From Bacteroidota bacterium (lineage in GTDB: Bacteria; Bacteroidota; Bacteroidia; Chitinophagales; Chitinophagaceae), in assembly GCA_016868855.1 (NCBI GenBank), contig VGFP01000001.1, positions 186,001-250,000 on the forward strand: a stretch of 64,000 nt of DNA, given 5' to 3'. A program made the position numbers and the translations under genes. This document shows, piece by piece, positions 44,417 to 54,424 of this stretch. The notes beneath the pieces were generated by a model. The model saw nothing but the letters and a program-made list of their open reading frames with translations, ran no database searches and was not told where the DNA came from. Numbering within the stretch: position 1 is the stretch's first letter; each line of letters starts with the position of its first letter.

Positions 44417-45099
44417 ACGTTTAAACTCACGTTGTCAATTACTTTACCACCCTCGGTTTTGATGGTTCTAGCTGGATATTTATTGATGACCAGGTAATCA
44501 TGGGTAGCCATTACAACGGCGGTACCTAGATCCTTGGCAATCTGAATGAGCAAATTCATGATTTCCTCTGTGGTTTCAGGATCCAAATTCCCTGTCGGTT
44601 CATCTGCCAGTATCAATTTGGGTGAATTCAGCAAAGCCCTTGCAATATCGACCCTCTGCTGCTCACCACCCGAGAGTTCATATGGAAATTTGAAGCCTTT
44701 TGTTTTCAGTCCGACCTTTCCCAAGACTTCATCAATTTTGTTTTCAATTTCTCTTTCATTGTTCCAGCCGGTTGCATGCAATACAAACTTCAAATTGTCA
44801 TGTACGTTTCGATCAGTCAGCAATTGAAAATCCTGGAATACAATTCCAATATTTCTCCTGAGAAAGGGTACAGTTTTCCAGGTAAGATCTTTCAAATTGA
44901 ATCCAGCCACCACAGCAGTGCCCTCTCGCAAAGGCAATTCTCCGTACAATGTTTTTAGCAAACTGGACTTACCGGTTCCAGTTTTACCAACCAGGTAAAC
45001 AAATTCACTTCTGCGGACATCAATGTTGACGTTGTTCAAGATGAGTGAGTCACCCTGATAGATATTGGCATTTTTTATTTCAAGTACTGTTTCGTTCAT
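44413..45099 (-). CDS. ftsE: FtsE-like ABC transporter ATP-binding protein
   Basis: FtsE pairs with FtsX to control peptidoglycan hydrolases at division. The 228-residue ATPase has Walker A GKTGTGKSS (residues 38-46), Q-loop VFQDFQLL, signature LSGGEQQRVDIARAL and Walker B LILADEPTGNLDP with H-loop ATHDY. The sequence fits FtsE better than LolD, but ftsX is not adjacent, so the pairing is inferred. It starts nine bases after purM and overlaps an unknown membrane protein by four bases. Confidence 0.82.
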   Translation of the reverse strand: MNETVLEIKNANIYQGDSLILNNVNIDVRRSEFVYLVGKTGTGKSSLLKTLYGELPLREGTAVVAGFNLKDLTWKTVPFLRRNIGIVFQDFQLLTDRNVHDNLKFVLHATGWNNEREIENKIDEVLGKVGLKTKGFKFPYELSGGEQQRVDIARALLNSPKLILADEPTGNLDPETTEEIMNLLIQIAKDLGTAVVMATHDYLVINKYPARTIKTEGGKVIDNVSLNV

Positions 45100-45108
45100 A
45101 TCGATCTG

Positions 45109-46284
45109 TTATGCAGTAAAATGATACTTTTCATTGTTGTGGTGTATTTCAACCATTTTGGAATCTGCCGCTTCTACCCTTCCGATTACTTGAGCTTCGA
45201 TGTTGAATGATGCAGCAAGTCGGATGAAATCAGCTGCAGCCTTTTCATTGGTATATATTTCCATCCTGCAACCCATATTGAATACCTGGAACATTTCCTT
45301 TAAATCAGCACCACTTGCTTCTTTGATCAAATCAAATATCGGTGGTACTTGCAGGAAATTATTTTTTATAATCTTGAACTTACCTGGCAGGTATTTGAGG
45401 CATTTTGTTTGTCCGCCACCACTGCAATGGATGAGTCCGTATACATCATCAAAGTGCTCAACCAGGATCTTCTTCATGAGCGGCGCATACGTTCTTGTTG
45501 GACTCAATACAAGCTTGCCAGCATCGATAGGATTTCCCTTGATTTGAACCTTGTCTGTCATGCGATGTTTTCCAATATAAACAACAGAAGCGTCTATGTT
45601 TGGATCAAACGACTCTGGAAATTTTTCAGCATACCATTTTGAGAACATATCGTGGCGGGCACTGGTGAGTCCGTTGCTTCCTATGCCACTGTTGTATGCT
45701 GATTCATAACTGGCTTGTCCGGCGCTTGACAGTCCAACGATAACATCACCAGGTTTTATTTTTTCATTGGTGATCAATTTATTTTTAGGCCACCTGCAGG
45801 TCATGGTTCCATTCACAGCAACAGTTCTCACCACATCCCCAACATCTGCAGTCTCCCCACCCAGGTAATGAACATTGACACCAAATTGTTTCAATGTTGA
45901 AAAAAATTGAGCTGAACCGTCAATGATCTCTTTGAGCACATCAGCGGTTATCAAATGTTTGTTTCTATCAATAGTAGAATTGAATACAATGTTGTCATGG
46001 ACGCCTATGCACAATAAATCATCCAGATTCATAACAATCGCATCTTGCGCGATTCCTCTCCAAACACTCAAATCACCGGTTTCTTTCCAGTACAGATATG
46101 CAAGTGTGCTTTTTGTTCCTGCACCATCTGCATGCATAATGTTGACATAGGCTGGATCTCCAGTCAGGTAATCGGCATATACTTTGCAGAAAGCATGTGG
46201 ATACAAACCAGCATCCAGGTTTTGAATAGCCTGATGTACTTCTTCCTTTTGTGCTGAAACTCCCCGCTGGTTGTATAAGCTCAT
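45109..46284 (-). CDS. purM: Phosphoribosylformylglycinamidine cyclo-ligase (AIR synthase)
   Basis: PurM closes the imidazole ring in purine synthesis, using ATP on FGAM. The start at 46284 (MSLYNQRGVSAQKEEVHQAI) gives 391 residues, the longer Bacteroidota form rather than the about 345-residue E. coli form. Key blocks are MHADGAGTKSTLAYLYWKET, IAQDAIVMNLDDLLCIG, YLGGETADVGDVVRTVAVNG and IHCSGGGQTKCLKYL. The promoter element TAGCTTTG lies 17 bases upstream. The gene probably leads a purM-ftsE-membrane-protein unit and diverges from ribF. Confidence 0.94.
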   Translation of the reverse strand: MSLYNQRGVSAQKEEVHQAIQNLDAGLYPHAFCKVYADYLTGDPAYVNIMHADGAGTKSTLAYLYWKETGDLSVWRGIAQDAIVMNLDDLLCIGVHDNIVFNSTIDRNKHLITADVLKEIIDGSAQFFSTLKQFGVNVHYLGGETADVGDVVRTVAVNGTMTCRWPKNKLITNEKIKPGDVIVGLSSAGQASYESAYNSGIGSNGLTSARHDMFSKWYAEKFPESFDPNIDASVVYIGKHRMTDKVQIKGNPIDAGKLVLSPTRTYAPLMKKILVEHFDDVYGLIHCSGGGQTKCLKYLPGKFKIIKNNFLQVPPIFDLIKEASGADLKEMFQVFNMGCRMEIYTNEKAAADFIRLAASFNIEAQVIGRVEAADSKMVEIHHNNEKYHFTA

Positions 46285-46301
46285 GATCAATAATAGATAT
46301 A

Positions 46302-46309
46302 CAAAGCTA
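46302..46309 (-). promoter_or_regulatory. -7 element before purM
   Basis: The minus strand reads TAGCTTTG with a TTG 19 bases upstream, close to the Bacteroidota TTTG-N19-TAnnTTTG arrangement. It ends 17 bases before the ATG. Confidence 0.6.
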
Positions 46310-46380
46310 ATCCAGATCCCATTAAATACAATGATTTCCAACCTTTCTTATCAACAGGATGTTGTTTTGGTCATTTCGAG

Positions 46381-46388
46381 TAAATTTG
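46381..46388 (+). promoter_or_regulatory. -7 element before ribF
   Basis: TAAATTTG matches TAnnTTTG and ends eight bases before the ATG at 46397. This supports that ATG over the earlier in-frame ones at 46271, 46283 and 46331, and implies a leader of about four bases. Confidence 0.6.
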
Positions 46389-46396
46389 CACGCGCT

Positions 46397-47350
46397 ATGC
46401 AGGTACATTTCCAAATAGATCAACTTCCCTCATTCAGAAATGCTGTTCTTACCATTGGTTCATTTGATGGTGTACACGCTGGTCACCAATCGATATTGGA
46501 AAGCCTGAAGAAAAATGCCGAGGCAGTGCAAGGTGAAACAATCGTGATCACCTTTCATCCGCATCCCAGAAGAATTCTCAACAACGTGGATGCACCTTCC
46601 ATCCTGACAAGCCTTGAGGAGAGAATCGAGCGCTTTCAACTGATTGGCATTGATCACTTGGTGGTTGTACCATTTGACCATGTATTTGCAGAGCTTAGTG
46701 CAGAGGAATATGTGTCAAAATTTCTGATTGATCTGTTCCATCCAAAAATCATTGTAGTTGGCTTCGATCACCGATTTGGAAAAGACAGAAAAGGTGATTT
46801 TGCCTACCTGAAAAAAATCTCATCTGCAAATGGATTTGAGGCCATTGAAATTTCTGAGAAGATCATTGAGGCATCCAGGGTGAGTTCGACTCATATCAGG
46901 ACATTTCTGTTGAATGGTGAAATTGAACAGGCCAATCAGCTGCTTACTTATCCCTACCAGTTGCATGGCATAGTCATTGAAGGTGATAAACTTGGAAGAA
47001 CGCTTGGCTACCCTACTGCCAATCTATCCATGGTCGACAGCGACAAACTGATTCCGTCCTCTGGAGTATACGCAGTTCTTGTAAAGCTTTTCAAAAATGA
47101 TGTTATCAGATGGGAGAAAGGCATGATGAACATTGGATACCGTCCTACAGTCAACGGCAAGGAAAGAAGAATCGAGGTGCACATTTTTAATTTTGATGAA
47201 GACATATACCATCAGCAGATGAAAGTATCTCTGATCAGACATACAAGAAAAGAAATGAAGTTCGCCGGACTCGATGCGTTGATCAATCAACTCAACAAGG
47301 ATAAAAAAGAAATTTCTGAAATGTTGTCCCTTGTCAATCCCTCAATATAA
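46397..47350 (+). CDS. ribF: Bifunctional riboflavin kinase / FAD synthetase
   Basis: RibF makes FMN and then FAD from riboflavin. The start at 46397 (MQVHFQIDQLPSFRNAVLTI) gives 317 residues, the normal size. The FAD synthetase domain carries TIGSFDGVHAGHQSIL (nucleotidyltransferase motif) and IIVVGFDHRFGKDRKG. The flavokinase domain has GRTLGYPTANLSM and the conserved IGYRPTVNG and EVHIFNFDEDIY segments. The last 17 bases overlap the 3' end of holA on the other strand. Confidence 0.96.
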   Translation: MQVHFQIDQLPSFRNAVLTIGSFDGVHAGHQSILESLKKNAEAVQGETIVITFHPHPRRILNNVDAPSILTSLEERIERFQLIGIDHLVVVPFDHVFAELSAEEYVSKFLIDLFHPKIIVVGFDHRFGKDRKGDFAYLKKISSANGFEAIEISEKIIEASRVSSTHIRTFLLNGEIEQANQLLTYPYQLHGIVIEGDKLGRTLGYPTANLSMVDSDKLIPSSGVYAVLVKLFKNDVIRWEKGMMNIGYRPTVNGKERRIEVHIFNFDEDIYHQQMKVSLIRHTRKEMKFAGLDALINQLNKDKKEISEMLSLVNPSI

Positions 47351-48341
47351 TTTTTGCCACCAATTCCTTCATCAGCGCTGCATCATTTGTTTCATTGGTC
47401 TTGGAAATACCCACACTTTTGAGATTATAGTGTTGCAAAAGCAACAAAGCCTTTTCAATATCGTTGTAACTGTATACCTGCAATGCTTGGATATACTGTT
47501 TGGCAAAAAAACCTTTCAGCCCAAGCATGCCTGCAATCGTTTGTTCATCCCTGGAATTGCTGGATGCAGCTATGTAAAGCTTGCTGAAATAGGAATATAA
47601 AGTTGGAAGGATCAATTGAATAGGTGCAGCTTTGGGATTGGCCTCAAAAAACTGGATGATGCGAAGTGAAGCTGACATATCTCTTTTCCCCACAGATGCC
47701 TGCAATTCGAAAATGTTGAATTCTTTGCTTACACCAATAAAATTTTCTATGTCATCTTCAGTGATTTGTTTTCTGTTTTGAAGATTGACCGTGATTTTTT
47801 CTATTTCATTTTCAAGGCGCTGCAAATCGTTGCCTATATGATCAACCAACATATGCAATGCCTTTGTTTGGATTTCGAGTCCTTTACCCTGCACCATCTG
47901 ACTGGTCCATTCCGGCAACTCATTGTCATACAGTTTCTTCGTTGAGAGCAGAATCGTTTTTTGCTTTAGCTGTTTTGCCAATTTGCTTCTGCCATCTATT
48001 TTTTTCTCTTTGTGTCCAACAATAAAGATGGTCGATGAAAGTGGATAATCGATATAGGATTCCAGTTTATCAACATCCTTCATTTGCTGCGCCTCTTTTA
48101 AAATAACCACTTGTTTCTCAGAAAACATGGGATATCGCTTGCAGGCATTTACAACCTCATCCAACTTTGCGTCCCTTCCGTAAAAAATACTGAGGTTGAA
48201 GGATGCTTCGCTGTCATTGAGGATGTTTTTTTCGGCAAAATCAATCAGCTTATCAATGTAATAGGGCTCCTCTCCTTCCAGCCAATAAACGGGATGAAAA
48301 ATACCTTTTTTCCAATCTTGTATGATCTGTTCGGGAAACAT
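47334..48341 (-). CDS. holA: DNA polymerase III subunit delta
   Basis: The delta subunit opens the sliding clamp in the clamp loader. The 335-residue protein has the family opening (PVYWLEGEEPYYIDKLIDFA), the IFYGRDAKLDEVVNACKRYP and PMFSEKQVVILKEAQ blocks of domain I, then AAA+ domain II and the helical collar (IQLILPTLYSYFSKLYIAAS). As usual for delta, the Walker motifs are degenerate. It is monocistronic and convergent with ribF (17-base overlap). Confidence 0.93.
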   Translation of the reverse strand: MFPEQIIQDWKKGIFHPVYWLEGEEPYYIDKLIDFAEKNILNDSEASFNLSIFYGRDAKLDEVVNACKRYPMFSEKQVVILKEAQQMKDVDKLESYIDYPLSSTIFIVGHKEKKIDGRSKLAKQLKQKTILLSTKKLYDNELPEWTSQMVQGKGLEIQTKALHMLVDHIGNDLQRLENEIEKITVNLQNRKQITEDDIENFIGVSKEFNIFELQASVGKRDMSASLRIIQFFEANPKAAPIQLILPTLYSYFSKLYIAASSNSRDEQTIAGMLGLKGFFAKQYIQALQVYSYNDIEKALLLLQHYNLKSVGISKTNETNDAALMKELVAKIILRD

Positions 48342-48465
48342 TCAGTCAGCTCATATTTAAACCAAATTTCCTGCAAAAAAGCCATATTCACAATTATTAA
48401 CAGCCCAGTTTGAGCGAAATGATCACAAAATTCCTTCCTTTGCCTGACTATAAACCAATTAAGAC

Positions 48466-49425
48466 ATGAGCACAAATTATCCATCCTCTGTGGGTCCTTC
48501 AGACAACAAATCATATAACAACAAAAACAATGCTGTTATCATTCTGGTGATCATCTTGGTTGCATCCTGGGCTTATTTCTTTTATGCAAGAAATGAAGCC
48601 AACAATGTGATAGCCATGAAAGATGCAGATATTGCAACTTTAGATTCTACAAAAAATGCTGTTCAAAAAGAATACGACGATGCCATGGTTCGACTCGAAC
48701 AGATGACTGCCACCAATACAAGCCTGGACAGTTTGGTAAAATCACGTGATGAAGAAATCAATCAACTGAAGTCCAAATTCAAGGGACTCGTGAACAAACA
48801 AAATGCCACTGCATCTGACCTTGCTACGGCAAAAAAATTGGTAGGTGACCTCAATGGTAAAATTGACGATTACATCAAAGAAATCGCCCGCCTGCAAAAA
48901 GAAAACAAGCAATTGACGACCGATAAGGAAAATCTTACCACTGAAAATAAAAATCTTTCTACTACACTGGCAACAACTGAAACTGCTAAAAAAGAGGCAG
49001 AGAATAAGGTAGATGTAGGATCAACGCTGAATGCTTCCGCTTTCAACATCGTTGCCATCAATGAAAAATCATCTGGAAAAGAAAAATCTACCTCTTCTTC
49101 CAAAAGAGCAGATAAACTGCGCATATCCTTTAACTTGGATGCCAACAGAATCAGTACCTCAGGAACAAAACAGTTGTATATCGTTGCAAAAGATCCCAAT
49201 GGAAACACCATCAAAGAGCAGGCACTTGCTTCTGGAAGTCTTTCAACCAGAGAAGATGGTCAAGTACAGTATACGACCAAGCTGGATGTAGATTACAAAC
49301 AAGGCGAAACAAAATATGTAAGCTTTGACTTGAGGCAAACAGAAAAATATGCAAAAGGAAGTTACTCGATCATGGTTTATCAAAACGGATTTAACATCGG
49401 ACAAGGAACTGCAAATTTGAAATAA
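48466..49425 (+). CDS. Single-pass coiled-coil protein, unknown function
   Basis: The 319-residue protein has a polar N-terminus, one membrane helix near residues 22-41 (NAVIILVIILVASWAYFFYA) and a long coiled coil from about 50 to 185 rich in Lys, Glu, Asn and Thr. A short Ser-rich linker follows. The C-terminal beta-rich domain (about residues 215-319, with ISTSGTKQLYIVAKDPNGNT and YSIMVYQNGFNIGQGTANLK) is probably periplasmic. I do not recognise a named family, though similar proteins are common in Bacteroidota. It may tether something in the envelope. A strong terminator follows. Confidence 0.7.
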   Translation: MSTNYPSSVGPSDNKSYNNKNNAVIILVIILVASWAYFFYARNEANNVIAMKDADIATLDSTKNAVQKEYDDAMVRLEQMTATNTSLDSLVKSRDEEINQLKSKFKGLVNKQNATASDLATAKKLVGDLNGKIDDYIKEIARLQKENKQLTTDKENLTTENKNLSTTLATTETAKKEAENKVDVGSTLNASAFNIVAINEKSSGKEKSTSSSKRADKLRISFNLDANRISTSGTKQLYIVAKDPNGNTIKEQALASGSLSTREDGQVQYTTKLDVDYKQGETKYVSFDLRQTEKYAKGSYSIMVYQNGFNIGQGTANLK

Positions 49426-49443
49426 ACAAGTTCCAAATAATTT

Positions 49444-49476
49444 AAAAACCACTGAAATAATTTCAGTGGTTTTTTT
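49444..49476. terminator. Bidirectional terminator hairpin
   Basis: AACCACTGAAA pairs with TTTCAGTGGTT around TAA(T), flanked by A-runs on the left and seven Ts on the right. It serves the coiled-coil gene from the left and the decayed beta-barrel gene from the right. Confidence 0.9.
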
Positions 49477-52400
49477 ATAACAATGCCCTGATCTGTGCCC
49501 TACCCAAATGAATGGTATTGATTCCAACTGACTTTCTCCCTTCATACATGATGTTCAATTCGATAAACTTGGAGATCCGTTTGGTAAGATCCAATACCCA
49601 CACTCCATTGTTGCCAGTTCTCAATCCATCAAGCATGACGTAAGCAATCGTAGATTGGACATTGCCATTGTATTGAATATTTGACAAATTGATCTTCATG
49701 TTGATGGCTGCATTGGAAACCAAATTGTATTTGGCTTCAGTGATGATTGAAAACACAGAAGCCTGCCCATCGTTCTGATTGCTTTTCTTTTCAAACTTCA
49801 GGCTGTTGGCAATCCTCCATGTAGTCATGCGTGTATAGGAAACCCTTGGTTCAAAAGATTGTCCAACAATAGCATAATTCCTATTTGAAAAAGCAGGTGT
49901 AAGTAGATTGGAAAGATTTTTTCTTGAAGTAAAATCAAATGTCTAAGTCCTGTTAAAATTGATCCTACCCCTGATCATATAATCAGAAAATGAACGTGAC
50001 TCAGGACCGTAACTTAAAAATACTTTTTGTGAATTTTGATTGATGTTCAGATCTAATCCCCATAACTGACTGAACTTATTGAATGAAAGCGCATAGGTAG
50101 ATATTCGATCTGAGCTTATGACTGCTGAATCCAAGTCTGTTTTTTTAAAAGGATTTAATTTTCTATCATGAAATGCAAACATCTTATCATTTGCCTGAAA
50201 ATTCGATTGAAAATACAGTTGCTTTAAAAATTTTGCAAACGATCCGGAAGAAAGCAATGATTTGGATGGATCAATACTTACTTGATAATTGAACTGCAGG
50301 TAATTGGATTTTGCAAAATCATTGGTAGGCATAAATATTTTAAAATATTTCGCTTGATCTCTGAATCGTGCAATTTCAAATCATTCAGTTGTTGAATATT
50401 GTCATTGTCATAATCAATCCAAGCATACTCCCCCTGACCGACGGGAACTTCAAAAAAAGAAAACGCTTTACGGGGTTCTTGTCCGGATCCTATTTCATAC
50501 AGCGCAGTTCCATTGATTGCATTTCTCCAAAATTTGGCAATATATTCCAACCTGCCAAATAGACTCTGTTCTTTGTTGTCATCGCTTGCTCTCTGGAAGT
50601 ATTCCAATGTCCTGAAAACAGCACTGGTTCTGAGTTGATGAAATTCATTTTACATCCATTCATATTGTAAATTATAATTCTGACTTCTGTCAACACGTTT
50701 CATTTCTTTACCTCCTGGTAGCTCATCGGATCGGGTAAAATATTTGAAACTCCACTTATTCATCTGACTTTGATCGGAACCGGTTGAAAGCTGGAATGTA
50801 TTGAAAGAAAAACTAGAAGGGGTCAGAGAATCGCTGAGCAAATATCTGGATACTGAATTTTCTTTGGAATATTTTAAGCCTACTGTTTGATTGGAAAGAA
50901 ATGGGAGAATTTTCATGATATCTATATTGGGACGTACAAAACTTCCCTTTACATTCCTGTCTCGAAAGGATGTGAAGGAAATTTCTTTGTTTACAATCCA
51001 ATTCTTTTGCTGAAATCGTTGATCGATTTGGTGTCGATCACCTTTGTAATCCATTCCTCTTTCATACCTGGTATACCCATATTTCAAAAAGGTAGATGTT
51101 TCATTTGCAATAACAGTTGAAAGACTGACAATTTTCTCATCCGCAGCCATTAGTATAAAATCCAATCCCCAATCACGCATGAATTCCACTGTTCTCAATC
51201 TTTCAACAGGCTTGAAATCAGCATCTGCATATTCAATTTGGGCTGTTGATTTTAATTGGAGCGATGCTTGTCTGTTGAATGTCGTTTTATGCAGCAATTG
51301 AAGTTTTGCAGCTGCACCCAGGTCATTTTGTTTATCTTTCTGAGAAATGGTATTGAGATCATAGTTGCTCAAAGCCGCATCAGATATGATCTGCAACGAA
51401 CGGCTCAAGTCCCATGTGGTTGAAAGATTATAAATCTGTTGTGACTTTGGGGCTACCAGCAAAACATCAGGCTCGTATCTTCCTAGCTTTTTACCAGTCG
51501 CAGGATCGGGAGCAACCCATTTGTAAACTTTACGATTGATTTGAAGTGAAGTATACAACAGGTAGTCGCCATTGCCCGCTCATTTGTCAAAAAATGACAA
51601 CGTATATAAATCAGGGCTTGCAGTTGGGCTGTAAACATACACTGATTTTTTTGTTGTGGCTTGAACAATGGTGTCAACTTTTCGGTAGAGTATTTTACCT
51701 CTGCCAAAGGATTCTGGCATAGCTGTTGAATAGAATGCCTTGTTTACTTGATCTCCCAACCCCGCCAGAAATGTTTTCTCTTGAGATCTCAGCGTTTGAT
51801 TGATGGGGGAATTTCTGGCATCTGTATTGTTGAAATAACCAAATGTTACAGTGAAATTTTTACGATTGGACAAGGTATTTTTGAGAAACAATTGTGAATT
51901 CAGGTAATTACGATCAGCATATTCAAATTCTATTTGTATTCTCTTGTCTTTTGTGATCATTTGTTTTGGCATGAAAGTAATCTCTGCCGTATTATAGTTG
52001 ATGATATAATCCTGGTCTTCTCCTCGTTGCATCATCACTTCATCTATGAATACCCGCTCGGTTCCAGCCAAAACAATAAAAAACATCTCCTGATTGGCAC
52101 CAGACAGACGATAGGGTCCTTGGTTGCCTTCCAATCCCTGGAAAATATTTCTGGTAAATTTTCCTCTGGCAACCGCACCGCTGAGTTGTACTTCATTGCT
52201 CAGATGCTGACTGATTGCATGTTTTCTCTGAAAGTAAACACCTTGCAGTCGCTTGTAGAAACCCAAATAATTTTGTTGCTGTCGAATATCAAAATCACCC
52301 AATTGAAGTTTCCATTGTTGTTTAGCGAATTGAATGGATATACGGTCAATCTCATTTAAATTCTGTGTGGAGCCATCCGGCTGAATTGGGAGGTTGTTAT

Positions 52401-52920
52401 CTGAGATGGCAGCAGAGAGAAAGATACTGTCTGAGAGGAATCCATTCATCTGCAAATTGAGGCTGGAATTCAAAATGGCATCCTGTCTATTTCCGAAAGA
52501 AAGGGAGCGTCCCAAACTTCCTGCTGTTGCTATCTTACCAAAGTCGATCGGTTTGGCATTGAATTTTTCAGATGTGACTTTTGGGGGAGCAGCACCAAAT
52601 CTGTATAAAATACTATCGAAAGAAAGACGGCTGTACATTGACTGATTTGAGAATGGGAATACCCTGTATTCGATATCAAGCGAGGCAGCTGGCGGCTTTT
52701 TTCTCCAGAAAATCTTGGATTGAGCATAATTGATATAGAAATCAAGTGGTGTGTCCGATTTGATCACCAAAGATCCCGGAACGATAGACGCAGTATCAAT
52801 CTGCGTTGTGTCGGCTGAAACGATGATTTTTTTCTTTCTGATATTGGACAGTTGTTGTGACAATACGGGGACGCTTAACATTAGCAGTCCCCATACAATC
52901 AAAACCCTTCTAATCGACAC
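49475..52920 (-). pseudogene. Decayed large outer-membrane-type protein gene
   Basis: The restored product would be about 1148 residues. It has a signal peptide (GTG start, MSIRRVLIVWGLLMLSVPVL), an N-terminal half with GDFDIRQQQNYLGFYKRLQG, and a long aromatic, alternating C-terminal half that suggests an outer-membrane barrel. Similar large proteins are known to me only as Bacteroidota hypotheticals. Four lesions are visible. There are in-frame stops TGA (51580-51582), TAA (50650-50652) and TAG (49943-49945). There is also a one-base deletion near 50378-50380, after which the frame shifts into the continuing sequence (RDQAKYFKIFMPTNDF). The different stop types argue against recoding. It follows the Gfo/Idh gene by four bases. 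Confidence 0.88.
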
Positions 52921-52924
52921 ATTT

Positions 52925-54313
52925 TTATTTAATCAGTTTCATTGCAACCGGGTCCCAGTTGACAATTTTCTTTTTCTCAAAGCTGAGGTTGCTGGCCAGT
53001 GCTGGTCCGGCTGCCCTCAGTCCAAATGTTGGATCTTCCACTACTGTTCCTTTTGTTCTGATCGCTTGAAAAAAGTTCGCAAAATGATCTACTCGTTGGT
53101 CATATCCAACGGGTGCAGCATATTTGAATTCCTCAGCAGAAAAAACTTTCCGGTCATCTTCTGAATACTTTTCGTTGTACCATTTGATGTAAGCATTTTT
53201 TTGTTCTTCGGAGAAATTGATATGAGCATCATAGGTGCCAAGCGGCTCGGCTTTGGGAAGTTTTTGCTTTTTGATGGTGAACTTATTATTTCCCCACTCT
53301 ATGACCCCTTCTGATCCAACGATGCGGGTTCTGTTGCTTCCGCCGGAACCATCAGCGAAGTTGACACGCAACTGCATTTGAAATGCAGCATGTTGATCTG
53401 TTTGCGGGTAGTCCATGATAGCAGCCAATACATCTGGAACATCTCTGCCATCTTTCCAGTAGCTCAATTGTCCACTTGAATATATCCTTGTAGGTCCATT
53501 TAAATCTAGTGCATGATGTACAGCAGAAATCAGGTGGATGAAAAGATCTCCTGCAACTCCTGTTCCATAATCCTTGTAGTTCCTCCATCTGAAGAACCTG
53601 GTGGGATCAAAGGGGCGCTTGGGAGCATCTCCCAGGAAGGTATCCCAATCAACTGTTTCTGGTGAAGCATCCAGTGGAATGGCATACTGCCAGGCTCCAT
53701 TTGAACTGAATCTGTCATTGATCGCTTCAACAAGATTGATTTCACCAATATCACCGTTTTTGATTCTCTTTTTGGCTTCCGCTAAAGTGATGCTGCTGAC
53801 ACCCTGAGAGCCAACGATCATTACCATGCCAGTCTCTTTTTGGGTTTTGATCACCGCATGACCTTCATCAAGATGTTGAACCATTGGTTTTTCGCAATAA
53901 ACATGTTTACCTGCTTTCATTGCTGCGATCGAAATATGATCATGCCAGTGGTCTGGTGTTGCGATGATGACTGCATCGATGTCTTTGTGTTGAAGGATTT
54001 CCCGAAAATCCCTTGTTGTAAAAAGATCTTTCCCATAGAGTTCCTTGGCACGGTCAAGGTGACCCTGGTATAAATCACAGACACCGGCGATTTCTACACC
54101 CTGTACTTTCAGTGCTGCGCGCATGTCTCCAAATCCCATGATACCCATGCCAATCCCTGCTACGCGAATCTTGTCATTCGCCATGTATCTTTTTTCGGGT
54201 TGGAGAATATGTATCTTCTCTTCGTCCATTGAAAAAGCTCCCATGGTACCACCTGTGAACAGGGCTGCTGTACCACCAAGCTGACGTAAAAATTTTCTTC
54301 TGTTGGATGACAT
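52925..54313 (-). CDS. Tat-exported Gfo/Idh/MocA-family oxidoreductase
   Basis: The family comprises NAD(P)-dependent sugar or polyol oxidoreductases. The 462-residue protein begins with a twin-arginine signal (NRRKFLRQLGGTAALFTGG), so it is folded before export to the periplasm. The Rossmann dinucleotide motif is AGIGMGIMGFGD near residue 53, and the EKP motif is HVYCEKPMVQ near 143. The C-terminal alpha/beta domain follows. Many Bacteroidota have such Tat-exported members with tightly bound cofactor; the substrate cannot be told. It is directly upstream of the decayed beta-barrel gene. TAACTTTA near 54337 may be its promoter core. Confidence 0.9.
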   Translation of the reverse strand: MSSNRRKFLRQLGGTAALFTGGTMGAFSMDEEKIHILQPEKRYMANDKIRVAGIGMGIMGFGDMRAALKVQGVEIAGVCDLYQGHLDRAKELYGKDLFTTRDFREILQHKDIDAVIIATPDHWHDHISIAAMKAGKHVYCEKPMVQHLDEGHAVIKTQKETGMVMIVGSQGVSSITLAEAKKRIKNGDIGEINLVEAINDRFSSNGAWQYAIPLDASPETVDWDTFLGDAPKRPFDPTRFFRWRNYKDYGTGVAGDLFIHLISAVHHALDLNGPTRIYSSGQLSYWKDGRDVPDVLAAIMDYPQTDQHAAFQMQLRVNFADGSGGSNRTRIVGSEGVIEWGNNKFTIKKQKLPKAEPLGTYDAHINFSEEQKNAYIKWYNEKYSEDDRKVFSAEEFKYAAPVGYDQRVDHFANFFQAIRTKGTVVEDPTFGLRAAGPALASNLSFEKKKIVNWDPVAMKLIK

Positions 54314-54372
54314 AGTTCAATCGTTTAATGTTGATTTAAAGTTAGTTATTTGATGATATGGGACAAAAAATA

Positions 54373-54403
54373 ATGCGCGCCCGAAGGGCGCGCATATAAA
54401 CTT
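54373..54403 (-). terminator. GC-rich terminator of the sdh operon region
   Basis: ATGCGCGCCC and GGGCGCGCAT form a perfect 10-bp stem around a three-base loop, and on the minus strand it is followed by TATTTTTTG. It lies 30 bases downstream of the sdhB stop and between it and the next minus-strand gene. It is strikingly GC-rich for this AT-rich genome. It ends the sdhC-sdhA-sdhB transcript. Confidence 0.9.
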
Positions 54404-54424
54404 ATTTTCTACAGGTTGTTGCTA

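Noticed and set aside
51580-51582. In-frame TGA as possible selenocysteine or reassigned codon
   Set aside because: The same reading frame also has TAA and TAG stops and a frameshift, no SECIS-like hairpin stands out, and prfB (RF2) keeps a normal UGA-based control. Pseudogene decay is simpler.
54373-54395. The GC-rich palindrome as a mobile-element end or attachment site
   Set aside because: It is a single copy, sits just after the sdh operon and is followed by a T-run, so it is a terminator.
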